Shown: one piece after another, positions 38,451 through 46,978 of the stretch
How positions within the stretch are numbered: the stretch's first letter is position 1
Layout of the letters: every line of letters starts with the position of its first letter
Notes under the pieces: model-generated
What the model was told of the DNA's origin: nothing
The model's input: the letters and a program-made list of their open reading frames with translations, nothing else
The model's database searches: none
Position numbers and translations under genes: made by a program
Source: CAZNPU01 sp964575335
GTDB taxonomy: Bacteria; Planctomycetota; Phycisphaerae; Phycisphaerales; SM1A02
DNA length: 64,000 nucleotides
Direction: 5' to 3'
Assembly (NCBI GenBank): GCA_964575335.1
Contig: CAZNPU010000004.1
Location: 62,001-126,000 of the forward strand

Positions 38451-39851
38451 TTACGTTCCAGCGCTACCGGCGCTGGTCTGATTTGTCTCTGATTCATCCG
38501 AACCTGATTCACTGCCTTCTGCTGCATCGCCGTCACCGCCGAGGATCGATGCCGCCACCGACTCGGCCTTCTCGTCGGTCTCGACGAGCAGCTGGCTGTC
38601 ATCGTCGCTGCCCAGCACCGCCGATGCCGCAGCTTCTTCCTCAAGCCGCTTGCGTTCGGCTTCTTCACGATCCCGCTGCTGCTGCTCAGCAACGACGCGG
38701 GCCTGATGGGCACAGGCTTCGACGATGCGCTCTGCCACCTCGGACGAGATCCCCAGCTCCGCCTCGAGCACCTCGGGACCGACTTCCTCGATGTCGAAGA
38801 CGCTGATCATGCCCAATGCGCCCATGCGATCGAGCATGTCTTCGCTGACGCCTTCGATCGGCTTGACGGTCTTCTCCAGAATCTCCAGGCTCTTGGCAAA
38901 CTCGGCCGGGGTGAGAATGTCGATATCCCAACCCGTCAACCTGGCTGCCAGGCGGACATTCTGGCCCCGCCGGCCGATCGCCAGCGAAAGCTGATCTTCG
39001 CGCACAATGATGGTGGCGCGGCCGAGTTCAAAGCACAGACTCACATCCTCAACTTCCGCAGGCTTGAGCGCGTTGGCGATCAGCACCTGGCTTGATTCGT
39101 TCCAGCGGACGATGTCGATCTTCTCGCCGCCCAGTTCGTCCACAATGTTGCGAATACGGCTGCCGCGCACGCCCACGCATGCGCCGACCGCGTCGACCTT
39201 CGAGTCGATCGAGCTGACCGCCAGCTTGGTGCGGAAGCCGGCTTCGCGCGCCATGGCCTTGATCTCAATCACGTGCTCAGCAACTTCGGGCACTTCCGCC
39301 TCAAACAGCCGCCGAATGAAATCCGGGTGGCTTCGCGAAAGCACGATCTTGATCTGGTTGCCCGAATCGCGAACATCGAGAATCAGGCAGCGGACGCGAT
39401 CGCCAGCATGAAACTGCTCGCCGGGGATCTGCTCTGATCGAGGCATGAACCCCTCAGCCCGATCGATCTGAACCACCAGTGCGCCGCCCTCATAACGCTG
39501 GGCGGTGCCGGTGACGATCTCACCCTGGCGCTTGCTGAACTCTTCCAGCAGGCTGCTGCGCTCATCCTCACGGAAGCGCTGAATCATGACCTGCTTGGCG
39601 GTTTGTGCGGGAATGCGGCCAAGCGTGGACAGCGGGATGATCTCGCGGCTGCCATCGGGCTGATTGCGCCAGATGGTGATGTCGCCGGTGATCCCGTCCA
39701 TCTCGCAGCCAAACTCCTCCGCATCAAGCGAATTGAAGTGCTTGCGAGCAGCACTGATCATCGCCTGCTCAAGATCATGAATGAGCAAATCGCGATCGAT
39801 GTTGCGGTCGCGAGCGATGGAATCAAGGATGCGAAGAGTTTCAGCGTTCAT
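38451..39851 (-). CDS. nusA: Transcription termination/antitermination factor NusA
   Basis: 466 residues. RNA polymerase-associated factor acting in pausing, termination and antitermination. The N-domain starts MNAETLRILDSIARDRNIDRDLLIHDLEQAMISAARKHF. The S1 domain follows (GEIVTGTAQRYEGGALVVQIDRAEGFMPRSEQIPGE), then two KH domains (VGACVGVRGSRIRNIVDELGGEKIDIVRWNESSQVLIANALKPAEV, IGRRGQNVRLAARLTGWDIDILTPAEF) and a helix-hairpin-helix region. It ends in an acidic Ser/Glu-rich tail. Ribosome-binding site GAGGTGAACC. rimP, usually its upstream partner, is absent here. Confidence 0.97.
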   Translation of the reverse strand: MNAETLRILDSIARDRNIDRDLLIHDLEQAMISAARKHFNSLDAEEFGCEMDGITGDITIWRNQPDGSREIIPLSTLGRIPAQTAKQVMIQRFREDERSSLLEEFSKRQGEIVTGTAQRYEGGALVVQIDRAEGFMPRSEQIPGEQFHAGDRVRCLILDVRDSGNQIKIVLSRSHPDFIRRLFEAEVPEVAEHVIEIKAMAREAGFRTKLAVSSIDSKVDAVGACVGVRGSRIRNIVDELGGEKIDIVRWNESSQVLIANALKPAEVEDVSLCFELGRATIIVREDQLSLAIGRRGQNVRLAARLTGWDIDILTPAEFAKSLEILEKTVKPIEGVSEDMLDRMGALGMISVFDIEEVGPEVLEAELGISSEVAERIVEACAHQARVVAEQQQRDREEAERKRLEEEAAASAVLGSDDDSQLLVETDEKAESVAASILGGDGDAAEGSESGSDESETNQTSAGSAGT

Positions 39852-40832
39852 GGTTCACCTCGTTTTTCCAAGTTGTTAAGTTGTCAGGTTGTCGAGTTGT
39901 CAAGATGTCAAAGTTCATCGTCGAAACCGGCAGTTCATGGCCGACAGTTTCGATGAATCCAGCAATCAATGTCAGCCGGGGCCAAAAACAACATGACCAC
40001 GGCGTCTCATGGAGACCTCCGTGGCCCATTGCCCCAAGTACGAACGGGGCTGCGGAACGCAGCGGCACAAAACCGCTGCTTCCTGGCGACCTGTCGATGA
40101 CTCGTCAGGTCACGTTCGCCCCCTTTCGCATCCCAAACCGGTCTGAATACCGGCCACATGGCGCATCAAATCAGACCGCCAAGTGGGAGCAGGGGCATGG
40201 GCTTGCGCCCAGCGCACGACATGGACGCGTTCAGGCGTCATGGCGTGAAACTGGATAATGAGCAAACGTGTTCACGGAACTACTCCATCTGCATTGCCCC
40301 AAAGCAATGCAACATCGTAAAGAATATGCCGGAAACCGCCGCTCAGTCAACCTGTTGCCGCTTTCGACCCGGCTGGCAGCCGCAGCAGCGATGCGGGAAT
40401 GGCCATCGGCGCACGTTCCCTGCTCACCGCAGGTCCACCGCGATCGCCGACTGATTTGACAGACAGCGCCAGCAGCAGAAATGCACCTCGCGGCGCGCTC
40501 CCAAAGGCTTTCGTATGCCCTGCATCGCGGTCATTGCGGCTGCCCCAACAGTGCATTGGGGGCTAAAAAGCCTGCCGTTTCATTCAGCATAAGCATATGC
40601 AAACGCCGCCTTTCTCGCATTGGCGTGAGCTTTCCACCGAGAGAGCAGGATGCCTGCCGGGTTTTGGAGCAAAACGGAAACCCGCAGCCCACGCGTTCGT
40701 TTAACCGATCAATATCGAGACCGTGCCCATTCCTCCTGCCCTCCCGAAGGCGGAAAGCTGTTCTTACCCGCTGGACACGTTGTTCAAGCCCACCTTTACG
40801 ACAAAGCCACCTCTTTTTGAAAACGGCGCCAT
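39852..40832. other. 981-bp spacer upstream of nusA with possible structured RNA
   Basis: No ORF with family-like sequence on either strand. The nusA-proximal end carries a five-unit 8-bp tandem repeat. From 39997 to about 40160 several short hairpins are stacked: CCACGG...CCGTGG (39997-40002 with 40019-40024) around an inner TCTC/GAGA pair, and GCAGCGG...CCGCTGC. They might be a leader RNA, but no known RNA class (RNase P, tmRNA, SRP, 6S) is recognised. Confidence 0.35.
39872..39911. repeat. Five tandem 8-bp units upstream of nusA
   Basis: Units GTTGTTAA, GTTGTCAG, GTTGTCGA, GTTGTCAA, GATGTCAA (plus strand); the consensus is GTTGTCAA. Read on the nusA strand, the array is TTGACAAC-like in each unit, so several contain TTGACA-type -35 elements. 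It lies 21-60 bases upstream of the nusA ATG. Confidence 0.75.
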
Positions 40833-41720
40833 ATGACCATGCTTCACCTCTGGATCGCTGCGATCACCGCTGCGGCATTGCTGATTGGAGCAGCGATACT
40901 GCACCTTGTTCCCAAGCTCGATTCACGCAGCAGACGGATCTCAGAAACAATCAGCCGTGCGCCGGCGCTTGATCTGATTGTGACCTATTTCACCATACTG
41001 CCGCTGATTGTCGGCGTATTGCTCGGCGGCTGGGTTGGCCTGATCGCAGCAATCATCGGACAGATCGTCGCGATGCTCATCTGGCAAACGCTGCACGAAC
41101 TGGCGCATCCGCAAGCTCGCAAAGGGCCTCGCATCGTGCATGTGATCAACCGCCGCGTCGGTCGTTTGCGGAACATTGCTGCGCTTTATGTAACCGCGAT
41201 CGTCGTGCCGATGTTCTGGCTCATTCGGCTGGCGCAGATCACGCTGTACCCGCTGCTGGTGTGGCTTGTGCGGCTGCCGCCGTATCGCCATGCCGAATGG
41301 GTGAACGTCTCGCGGCAGAAGTTTGACGGGCTTGTGGGCCACGATCTCATCTGGTGCCTGTATTGCGACTGGATGACCGGCGTGTGGTCGCTGGGTTCGG
41401 AGATGCTGCGCAACGTGGAATCGTTCTGGTGTCCGATCCGCTTTGCCGACCCTCGCAAGTGCGCCAACTGTGCGATCGATTTTCCCGATGTCAATCACGG
41501 CTGGACGCCCGCCGACGCCACCATGGCCCACGTGACCGAAACGTGGGAGCGCATGTACCCCGCATCGCCGAATGACCAGTCGACCCCTGCAAAACGTTAC
41601 CACCACTGGTTCGGCCACCCGGCACGATTGACCATCAACGGCAACGCGATTGAGGAACAACACGAACAACGTTGCGCTGATGAATTGAAGAAGAAAGAGA
41701 CATCAGGCAGCAGGCATTAA
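40833..41720 (+). CDS. Membrane protein with intramembrane-side HELAH motif and Cys pairs
   Basis: 295 residues, no family recognised. Helices at about 5-26, 48-84 and 110-145. Directly after the second hydrophobic block is WQTLHELAHPQARK: H88-E89-L90-A91-H92 is an HEXXH zinc-protease motif, though in a Lys/Arg-rich loop and with no proven third ligand. The soluble C-terminal half is rich in Trp/Cys with CLYCDWMTGVWSLG, SFWCPIRF and KCANCAIDFPDV, which could bind a metal. It might be a membrane-bound metalloprotease, or the motif may be accidental. Stand-alone gene. Confidence 0.6.
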   Translation: MTMLHLWIAAITAAALLIGAAILHLVPKLDSRSRRISETISRAPALDLIVTYFTILPLIVGVLLGGWVGLIAAIIGQIVAMLIWQTLHELAHPQARKGPRIVHVINRRVGRLRNIAALYVTAIVVPMFWLIRLAQITLYPLLVWLVRLPPYRHAEWVNVSRQKFDGLVGHDLIWCLYCDWMTGVWSLGSEMLRNVESFWCPIRFADPRKCANCAIDFPDVNHGWTPADATMAHVTETWERMYPASPNDQSTPAKRYHHWFGHPARLTINGNAIEEQHEQRCADELKKKETSGSRH

Positions 41721-41821
41721 GTATCAGATATCAAGTATCAGAATCAGGGGTTGGATATCGAGCAACGCCCAGCGTCTCCTCTTGGAATTGATGCAGTTCG
41801 CTCGGTGAGCGTGGCTGGGCA

Positions 41822-42655
41822 TCAGCCTACTGCGCCGCGTCGCCGGAGCAGTTCCGCCAGCGGATCGCGCGGGTTGCGACGCCCTGCTTCATCCAGCACC
41901 GATCGGCCGTCCACATCAACAGCGTTCACATCCGCGCCATGGGCAAGCAGCAGATCGACGATTTCCTTGCGGCGTTTGACAGCAGCGAGATGGCGATGCA
42001 GCGGCGTGCGATCAGCAACATCGCGTGCCGTGGCCTGCGCGCCGCTGGCCAGCAGCAGCTTGATGATTTCAGTGTGACCGATCTCCGCTGCCAGATGAAT
42101 CGGCGTCTCGCCCTGCTGGTTCGATAGGTTGACTTCAGCGTTCGCTTCCAGCAGCGTCTTGACCGTCTCGACGTTGCCGACCTGCGATGCAATGTGCAGC
42201 GGCGTATCGCCAGCCTGGTTTGCGGCGTTGATGTCCGCACCATGTTCTATGAACAGTTCATTGACAGCCTGCATTGATGGCGCAACGCCGGATTCAGCGG
42301 TAGCCACGACCTCTGCTGTGACGTGCAGCACTGTGTTGCCCGCTGCATCAGCCTGATGGATGTCCGCGCCGTGCTCAAGCAGGATTTCCGCTGTTTCCAG
42401 TTGACCGCGGCGAGCGGCCCAGTGCAGCGGCGTGCTGCCTGCATCATCCATCGCGTCAATGTCCTGGATGATGTCCAACAGAAACCGCACCATTTCCGCC
42501 TGACCATCGCCGGCGGCATGGTGCAAAACCGTTTCTCCCTCGTACCCAGTAGCATTGACGTCCGCGCCGCTGTCCAGCAGCATTTTCGCCACATGGCAGT
42601 AACCCTGCCCGGCAGCGCGGTGCAGGCGAAGCGTACGGTCGGTAGGAGTAGACAT
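41822..42655 (-). CDS. Ankyrin-repeat protein
   Basis: 277 residues from MSTPTDRTLRLHRAAG; an earlier in-frame ATG at 42682 is less likely. Seven consecutive ankyrin repeats cover nearly the entire length, each with the pattern GxTxLHxAAxxGxxExVxxLLxxGADVNA, for example YEGETVLHHAAGDGQAEMVRFLLD, AGSTPLHWAARRGQLETAEILLEHGAD and QQGETPIHLAAEIGHTEIIKLLLASGA. No signal peptide or second domain is seen, so a cytosolic protein-binding scaffold is most likely. It is convergent with the gene at 40833. Confidence 0.9.
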   Translation of the reverse strand: MSTPTDRTLRLHRAAGQGYCHVAKMLLDSGADVNATGYEGETVLHHAAGDGQAEMVRFLLDIIQDIDAMDDAGSTPLHWAARRGQLETAEILLEHGADIHQADAAGNTVLHVTAEVVATAESGVAPSMQAVNELFIEHGADINAANQAGDTPLHIASQVGNVETVKTLLEANAEVNLSNQQGETPIHLAAEIGHTEIIKLLLASGAQATARDVADRTPLHRHLAAVKRRKEIVDLLLAHGADVNAVDVDGRSVLDEAGRRNPRDPLAELLRRRGAVG

Positions 42656-43047
42656 AACAAACGGCCTTTGGGCTTGCTGCAATCAGCGTTACGGGTCGCG
42701 CATCAGCTGATCGCTGACTGCTTGTTGCGGCTGATCGTCGAGTGATTGTAGGCGCGCATGTCGGCACGAGGCTTGCGGCATGTTTCGCAGCTGCGCGCCA
42801 TGGCCGTTTGCTCCCGCTCTTTACGGGCTGATCACAACGCTTTACTGCACAAAGACGCGTAAATTCAGTTCATTTTCCACTTGGTTGACCTCGCTTGTGA
42901 CAACCCAATGTGAAAATTGAATTGAGCGCACGATTACAAGAGAAGCAAATGTTGCATCGTCAACTTCATCATCGTCATCGCATTGTATTGCAGACGCCCG
43001 CTCATCTTTTCCAAAACGCACACTATTGAATTATTGAGGAGCCAACA
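42656..43047. other. Gene-free spacer
   Basis: About 390 bases without a supported ORF. It contains an imperfect inverted repeat (AATTCAGTTCATTTTCCAC near 42859 and GTGAAAATTGAATT near 42910) around TTGGTTGACC. Promoters for the divergent ankyrin gene and the following small secreted gene must lie here. Confidence 0.35.
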
Positions 43048-43560
43048 GTGAATCCCGGTTGCGCCATTCGTTTGCTGATTGCTGCGTGCTTTGCCGGCAT
43101 GATTCTCATAGCGCTGGATCAGACGGCCTGCATTCACATCAGCGCCATCGCGCAGGCGCAGGAGCAAACACAGGAGCAGGAGGAACCCGAGCCAACACCG
43201 CAGCCACAGGAAACGCCAGCATCGGATGTGCCCTCACGCCGCGCCAGCCTGATCGAGCGCTGTCAGACGATTCAGTAGGATATGGAAGCGCTTGAGAAAA
43301 AAAATTGCAGAGCTTGATGAGCAGATGCAAACGAAAGTGCAGGCAATGAACGATGCGCCAGAGGAATCGCGCCTCGATGCTGCGATTGAAGTCATCAACG
43401 AAATGCTTTGGCAGCAGCGCGTCATGCGCGATCAAGTTCTGGCGATGCGGGAACGACAGCTGCGCACGTATGCGAGCACCTGATGCACAGCGATCCGGAA
43501 CACCTGCAGCAAACGCTCACAGCATGCCCAATGGTGCAGAACATACAGACGCCCAAGTAA
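43048..43560 (+). pseudogene. Small secreted coiled-coil protein gene broken by a stop and frameshifts
   Basis: A GTG start at 43048 follows a strong GAGGAG. The signal peptide is MNPGCAIRLLIAACFAGMILIALDQ, then a Gln/Glu/Pro-rich segment. After IERCQTIQ comes an in-frame TAG; reading on gives DMEALEKK, and then a run of eight A residues. Removing one A restores KKIAELDEQMQTKVQAMNDAP...LDAAIEVINEMLWQQRVMRDQVLAMRERQL, a clear coiled coil. It ends at TGA (43483), overlapping ATG of a third piece (MHSDPEHLQQTLTACPMV, to 43560) in yet another frame. A decayed gene is the simplest reading; sequencing error at the A8 run could account for one break only. Confidence 0.6.
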
Positions 43561-43690
43561 GCAGTTGAGGTGATCACAGCAACTGCTGCACCAAGAGATG
43601 TACGATGTACGAAGGCAGCCAACCGGGCTAGGTGACGCACCTCCCCGCTGATTCTGAAAGAAACATTCGAAGCGACGGCGCGCCTGCAGC

Positions 43691-45127
43691 TTACAGCAGC
43701 ACGGTTTCGCCAGGTGAAATCCGCTTGGGCAAATCGAGCGCTTTCAAATCGTCCGGTTCAAGCGCAGAAAGCGGGCTGATTTCGATCTTCGCCTCAACGT
43801 GTCCTTGGCCGTTCATCGGCACCTCAACGCCCATACTCGCAAGCCACCGTGCATTGCGGTCGGATTGGATCTGATGCGACGTGGCTGGCGAATCCACTCC
43901 TTCAGCATTCTTGATCGGCGCGAATTCCTCAACGCGGCTGGTTTCGTAGATGATCGGTGATTTCGCCTGCGGAATCGCATCGAACACAAACGCTTCCAGC
44001 TTCACCGCGTTGGGCTTGTCCGGTTCAATCTTTCTGCCGGTATCGATGTCGATGTATGGAACTTTCTTTTCAGCGCGATGGTACGGCAGTGCGAAATGAT
44101 GTGCATCGGCGGTCAGTTTCTGGACAAATCGCACGCCGATGATGTGAATGGCGATTGAACCGGCGTTGAAGCGCAACTCGCCTCGCTCATCGCGCTGCTG
44201 AGCAAGTTCCGCCGGCAAGTCGGAGTATTCGATCACCATGATCTTGCCGTCGGCGCGGCAGAATACGCCGACCTTCTCTTCAGGATACGCCTTGGCCACC
44301 ATCTTGCTGGACATTTCCGCAGAACTGTCCGGCGCAGCAGCGTGCAGGCCAAGAAACAGAGGATCGACGCATTTGACCAGCGGATTGTCGACCTGGAAAT
44401 AGCTGATGTGCTCGATGCCCCGGGCGATCATGTCTTCCATCGCGCCCGAATCGCGCAGCGCTTTGATCGAGCCGCCATGCCCATCGGGATTTACCGCAAC
44501 TTCATCCTTTTCTGCCAGCAGCAGTTTGCCCGTCTCCAGTTCGATCGACGGCAGCACGCCCTGCGGGAACATCATGACGTTTTTGCGGTCCAGGCCGAAG
44601 AAATTGTTGTCCGCAAAGTACGCACGCGTCTCGGCGTCGTTGATCGGACTGGTCATGATGTACCACGGCACTGTCGCGCCATACTTGCGCTGCGTGGCGA
44701 GCAACTGCTCAGCAAACACGCGAAACAGCGGCTTGCCGGTCACCACCGTGGCTGGGTAGGTGCCCTTCGGGCCTTTCCAGCCCAACCGCGTGCCCTGTCC
44801 GCCTGCGACGGTGAATGCCGCAACGCGCCCCGCGCGGATCAGTTCCTCGCCGACACGGCGGTAATGGGCTGCGTCGTAGCTGCGCTGCGGGTCATTGGGG
44901 TCATAGGGGTAATACGGGGCCGGCTCGAGATGAGCAGGCAGCTCAATCAGCGGCTTGCGTTTGACGTATCGCTCGATCAACGCATCCAGCGCGGTGAAGT
45001 CGATCGCCTGAATCTGATCAAGCAGCGCAGCTTGCTGCGGCGAAGTCAACTCATTGAAGAACGTGAGCAGATGACCCTGGCCGTGGGCGTCGAGCATACT
45101 GCGGATGGACACAAGCCGATCGGGCAT
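43691..45127 (-). CDS. Eukaryote-type UDP-N-acetylhexosamine/UTP-glucose pyrophosphorylase
   Basis: 478 residues of the UDPGP type 1 family (human AGX1-like), unlike the short GlmU/GalU enzymes. Forms UDP-GlcNAc, UDP-GalNAc or UDP-Glc from UTP and the sugar 1-phosphate. The nucleotide-binding loop AGGQGTRLGWKGPKGTYP (about 108-125) is present. So are the substrate motifs MTSPINDAETRAYFADNNFFGL, FPQGVLPS, NPDGHGGSIKAL and YFQVDNPLVKCVDPLFLGLH, then KVGVFCRADGKIMVIEYSDLP. Sugar specificity cannot be fixed by eye. It is convergent with the degraded gene and has no clear operon partner. Confidence 0.93.
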   Translation of the reverse strand: MPDRLVSIRSMLDAHGQGHLLTFFNELTSPQQAALLDQIQAIDFTALDALIERYVKRKPLIELPAHLEPAPYYPYDPNDPQRSYDAAHYRRVGEELIRAGRVAAFTVAGGQGTRLGWKGPKGTYPATVVTGKPLFRVFAEQLLATQRKYGATVPWYIMTSPINDAETRAYFADNNFFGLDRKNVMMFPQGVLPSIELETGKLLLAEKDEVAVNPDGHGGSIKALRDSGAMEDMIARGIEHISYFQVDNPLVKCVDPLFLGLHAAAPDSSAEMSSKMVAKAYPEEKVGVFCRADGKIMVIEYSDLPAELAQQRDERGELRFNAGSIAIHIIGVRFVQKLTADAHHFALPYHRAEKKVPYIDIDTGRKIEPDKPNAVKLEAFVFDAIPQAKSPIIYETSRVEEFAPIKNAEGVDSPATSHQIQSDRNARWLASMGVEVPMNGQGHVEAKIEISPLSALEPDDLKALDLPKRISPGETVLL

Positions 45128-45333
45128 GGGGAACGATCCTCAGGAAAATCATCGTCGCTCCTGGCATAAGCGACGCGATACAACACGATGCCGCTGCGCT
45201 GCGAGACGCAGAGGTGCCAGAGGATAATGCCAACACTCAACTGCGCTCAATCCCGCGCGGCAGATGATAGACCAATCTCCGCCGGCCGGCTGACTGCGCG
45301 CCGTGTGCGTTTGCCGATGCTAAAGCACAATCA

Positions 45334-46023
45334 TCACACATCCGGCGGCGCGGGCTTGGTCCATCCCTGCGGCAGATGACGGACGATCAGCCCCGTTTCC
45401 AGATAGATGATTTGCTCACAGATATTGGTGCAGTGATCGGCGATGCGCTCCAGCGCCTTGACCACAAGCAGCAGCCGAAATGCGAACTCCACGCTGAACT
45501 CGCCCAATGCGACTTTCTGCTGCGCGTCAAGCATGATTTCGCTCTTGAAGCGGTCGACCGTGTCGTCGAACGCCAGCACGCGCTCAGCAAGGTTGGTATC
45601 CCCTTTCGCCAGAGCTCGGTTGGAATCGCGCAGCATGCCGAGCACGCTGTTGGCCATCACACGAAACGTGCTGGGCACCGATTCGGTCGTCTGGCCGGAG
45701 TCCAGCGCAACCTCGGCGATATTGACCGCCAGATCGGCGATGCGCTCCAGTTCGTTGTTGACCTTCACGATCGTCAGCACCGAGCGGATGGAATACTCGT
45801 CGGTCTCGCCCATCGACAGCAGCGGAATCGACGCCCGTTCGATCTCCACATCCACCCGATCGATCACGTTATCGCCGGCCACCACCTGCTGTGCTTTGGC
45901 CATGTCACGCTCGAAGTAGGATTCAACCGCCCGCATGGTCAAATCCAGCACCCGATCGCCCTGGGTCACCAGGTCGTCCTTGAGCTGCGCGAGTTTCTTC
46001 TCAAAGATTGTCACCACGATCAT
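45334..46023 (-). CDS. phoU: Phosphate transport system regulator PhoU
   Basis: 229 residues. Two PhoU repeats of three helices each are visible, with the family signature ExxxxDxxVDxxxxxIE in both halves: VVAGDNVIDRVDVEIERASI and LAFDDTVDRFKSEIMLD, and the pair NNELERIADLAVNIAEVAL / VKALERIADHCTNICEQIIYL. The second E-R-I-x-D-H-x-x-N-I motif binds metal clusters in known structures. Links Pst phosphate transport with PhoR/PhoB signalling; pstSCAB and phoBR are not in the window. Divergent from pdxJ with 160 bases between. Confidence 0.95.
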   Translation of the reverse strand: MIVVTIFEKKLAQLKDDLVTQGDRVLDLTMRAVESYFERDMAKAQQVVAGDNVIDRVDVEIERASIPLLSMGETDEYSIRSVLTIVKVNNELERIADLAVNIAEVALDSGQTTESVPSTFRVMANSVLGMLRDSNRALAKGDTNLAERVLAFDDTVDRFKSEIMLDAQQKVALGEFSVEFAFRLLLVVKALERIADHCTNICEQIIYLETGLIVRHLPQGWTKPAPPDV

Positions 46024-46180
46024 CCTTCTGCTGCGCTTCAGCGGCAGAGATGGAGTATATCAGACCCTCTCACTGAACGACTGAAATGAGCCGCCTCTTG
46101 TCACAGGAATCAGTTGCTTCTTCAACTCCGCCCGGTGCGCTTGTGCGGCCGGGGCAGGTTGCCTACGCTTGGAATCCGAC

Positions 46181-46963
46181 ATGATTGAACTCGGCGTGAA
46201 TATCGACCACGTTGCCACGATTCGCCAGGCCCGTCGCACTTACGAGCCTGACCCGGTCTGGGCTGCCATCGAAGCGCATCTGGGCGGAGCCGACGGCATC
46301 ACCGTTCATCTGCGCGAAGATCGGCGGCACATTCAGGATCAGGATGTACGGCGGCTGACCGAACTGATCCATGTGAAGCTGAATCTGGAAATGGCCGCGA
46401 CCGATGAGATGGTCGCACTGGCTTGCCAGTTGAAGCCGCAACTGGTCATGCTGGTGCCCGAAGGCCGCCAGGAAATCACCACCGAAGGCGGCCTGGACGT
46501 GGCGGGCCAGCAGGCTCGCCTGCGCGAAGTGGTCAAGCGACTCTCGGACGCCGGCCTGATCGTCAGCGCGTTTATTGATGCGGAAGAACGGCAAATTGCC
46601 GCTGCCCATGCGTGCGGCTTTGCCGTATGCGAAGTTCACACCGGGCCGTACGCCCACGCATTTTTTCATCAGGGCCGCGATGCGGAAAGCCCTGCTGTGG
46701 TGGCGGAGCTTGACAAAATTCGCCGGGCCGGTGCGTTGATTCAACAGGCCGGAATGCGCTTCAATGCCGGACATGCGTTGAACTACGTCAATGTTCAGCC
46801 CGTTGCTGCGCTGCCTGGCGTGCGCGAGCTGCACATCGGTCACGCCATCATCAGCCGGGCGGTGTTCGTGGGCATCCGCGAAGCCGTGGCCGAGATGAAG
46901 CGCCTAATGAGAGAAGCGGCGCAAGGCAACTGGCAAGGCGGACATTCGAAACCCACACACTGA
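46181..46963 (+). CDS. pdxJ: Pyridoxine 5'-phosphate synthase
   Basis: Condenses 3-amino-1-hydroxyacetone 1-phosphate with 1-deoxyxylulose 5-phosphate to give pyridoxine 5'-phosphate. 260 residues from MIELGVNIDHVATIRQARR, the conserved beginning; upstream in-frame codons are not conserved. Other blocks are GADGITVHLREDRRHIQDQDV (Glu/Arg of the active site), KLNLEMAATDEM, FIDAEERQIAAAHACGF and ELHIGHAIISRAVFVGIREAV. dapA begins 16 bases after its stop, so pdxJ-dapA form an operon. pdxH for the next step is at 3986. Confidence 0.97.
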   Translation: MIELGVNIDHVATIRQARRTYEPDPVWAAIEAHLGGADGITVHLREDRRHIQDQDVRRLTELIHVKLNLEMAATDEMVALACQLKPQLVMLVPEGRQEITTEGGLDVAGQQARLREVVKRLSDAGLIVSAFIDAEERQIAAAHACGFAVCEVHTGPYAHAFFHQGRDAESPAVVAELDKIRRAGALIQQAGMRFNAGHALNYVNVQPVAALPGVRELHIGHAIISRAVFVGIREAVAEMKRLMREAAQGNWQGGHSKPTH

Positions 46964-46978
46964 AATCGGGACGTTGCA

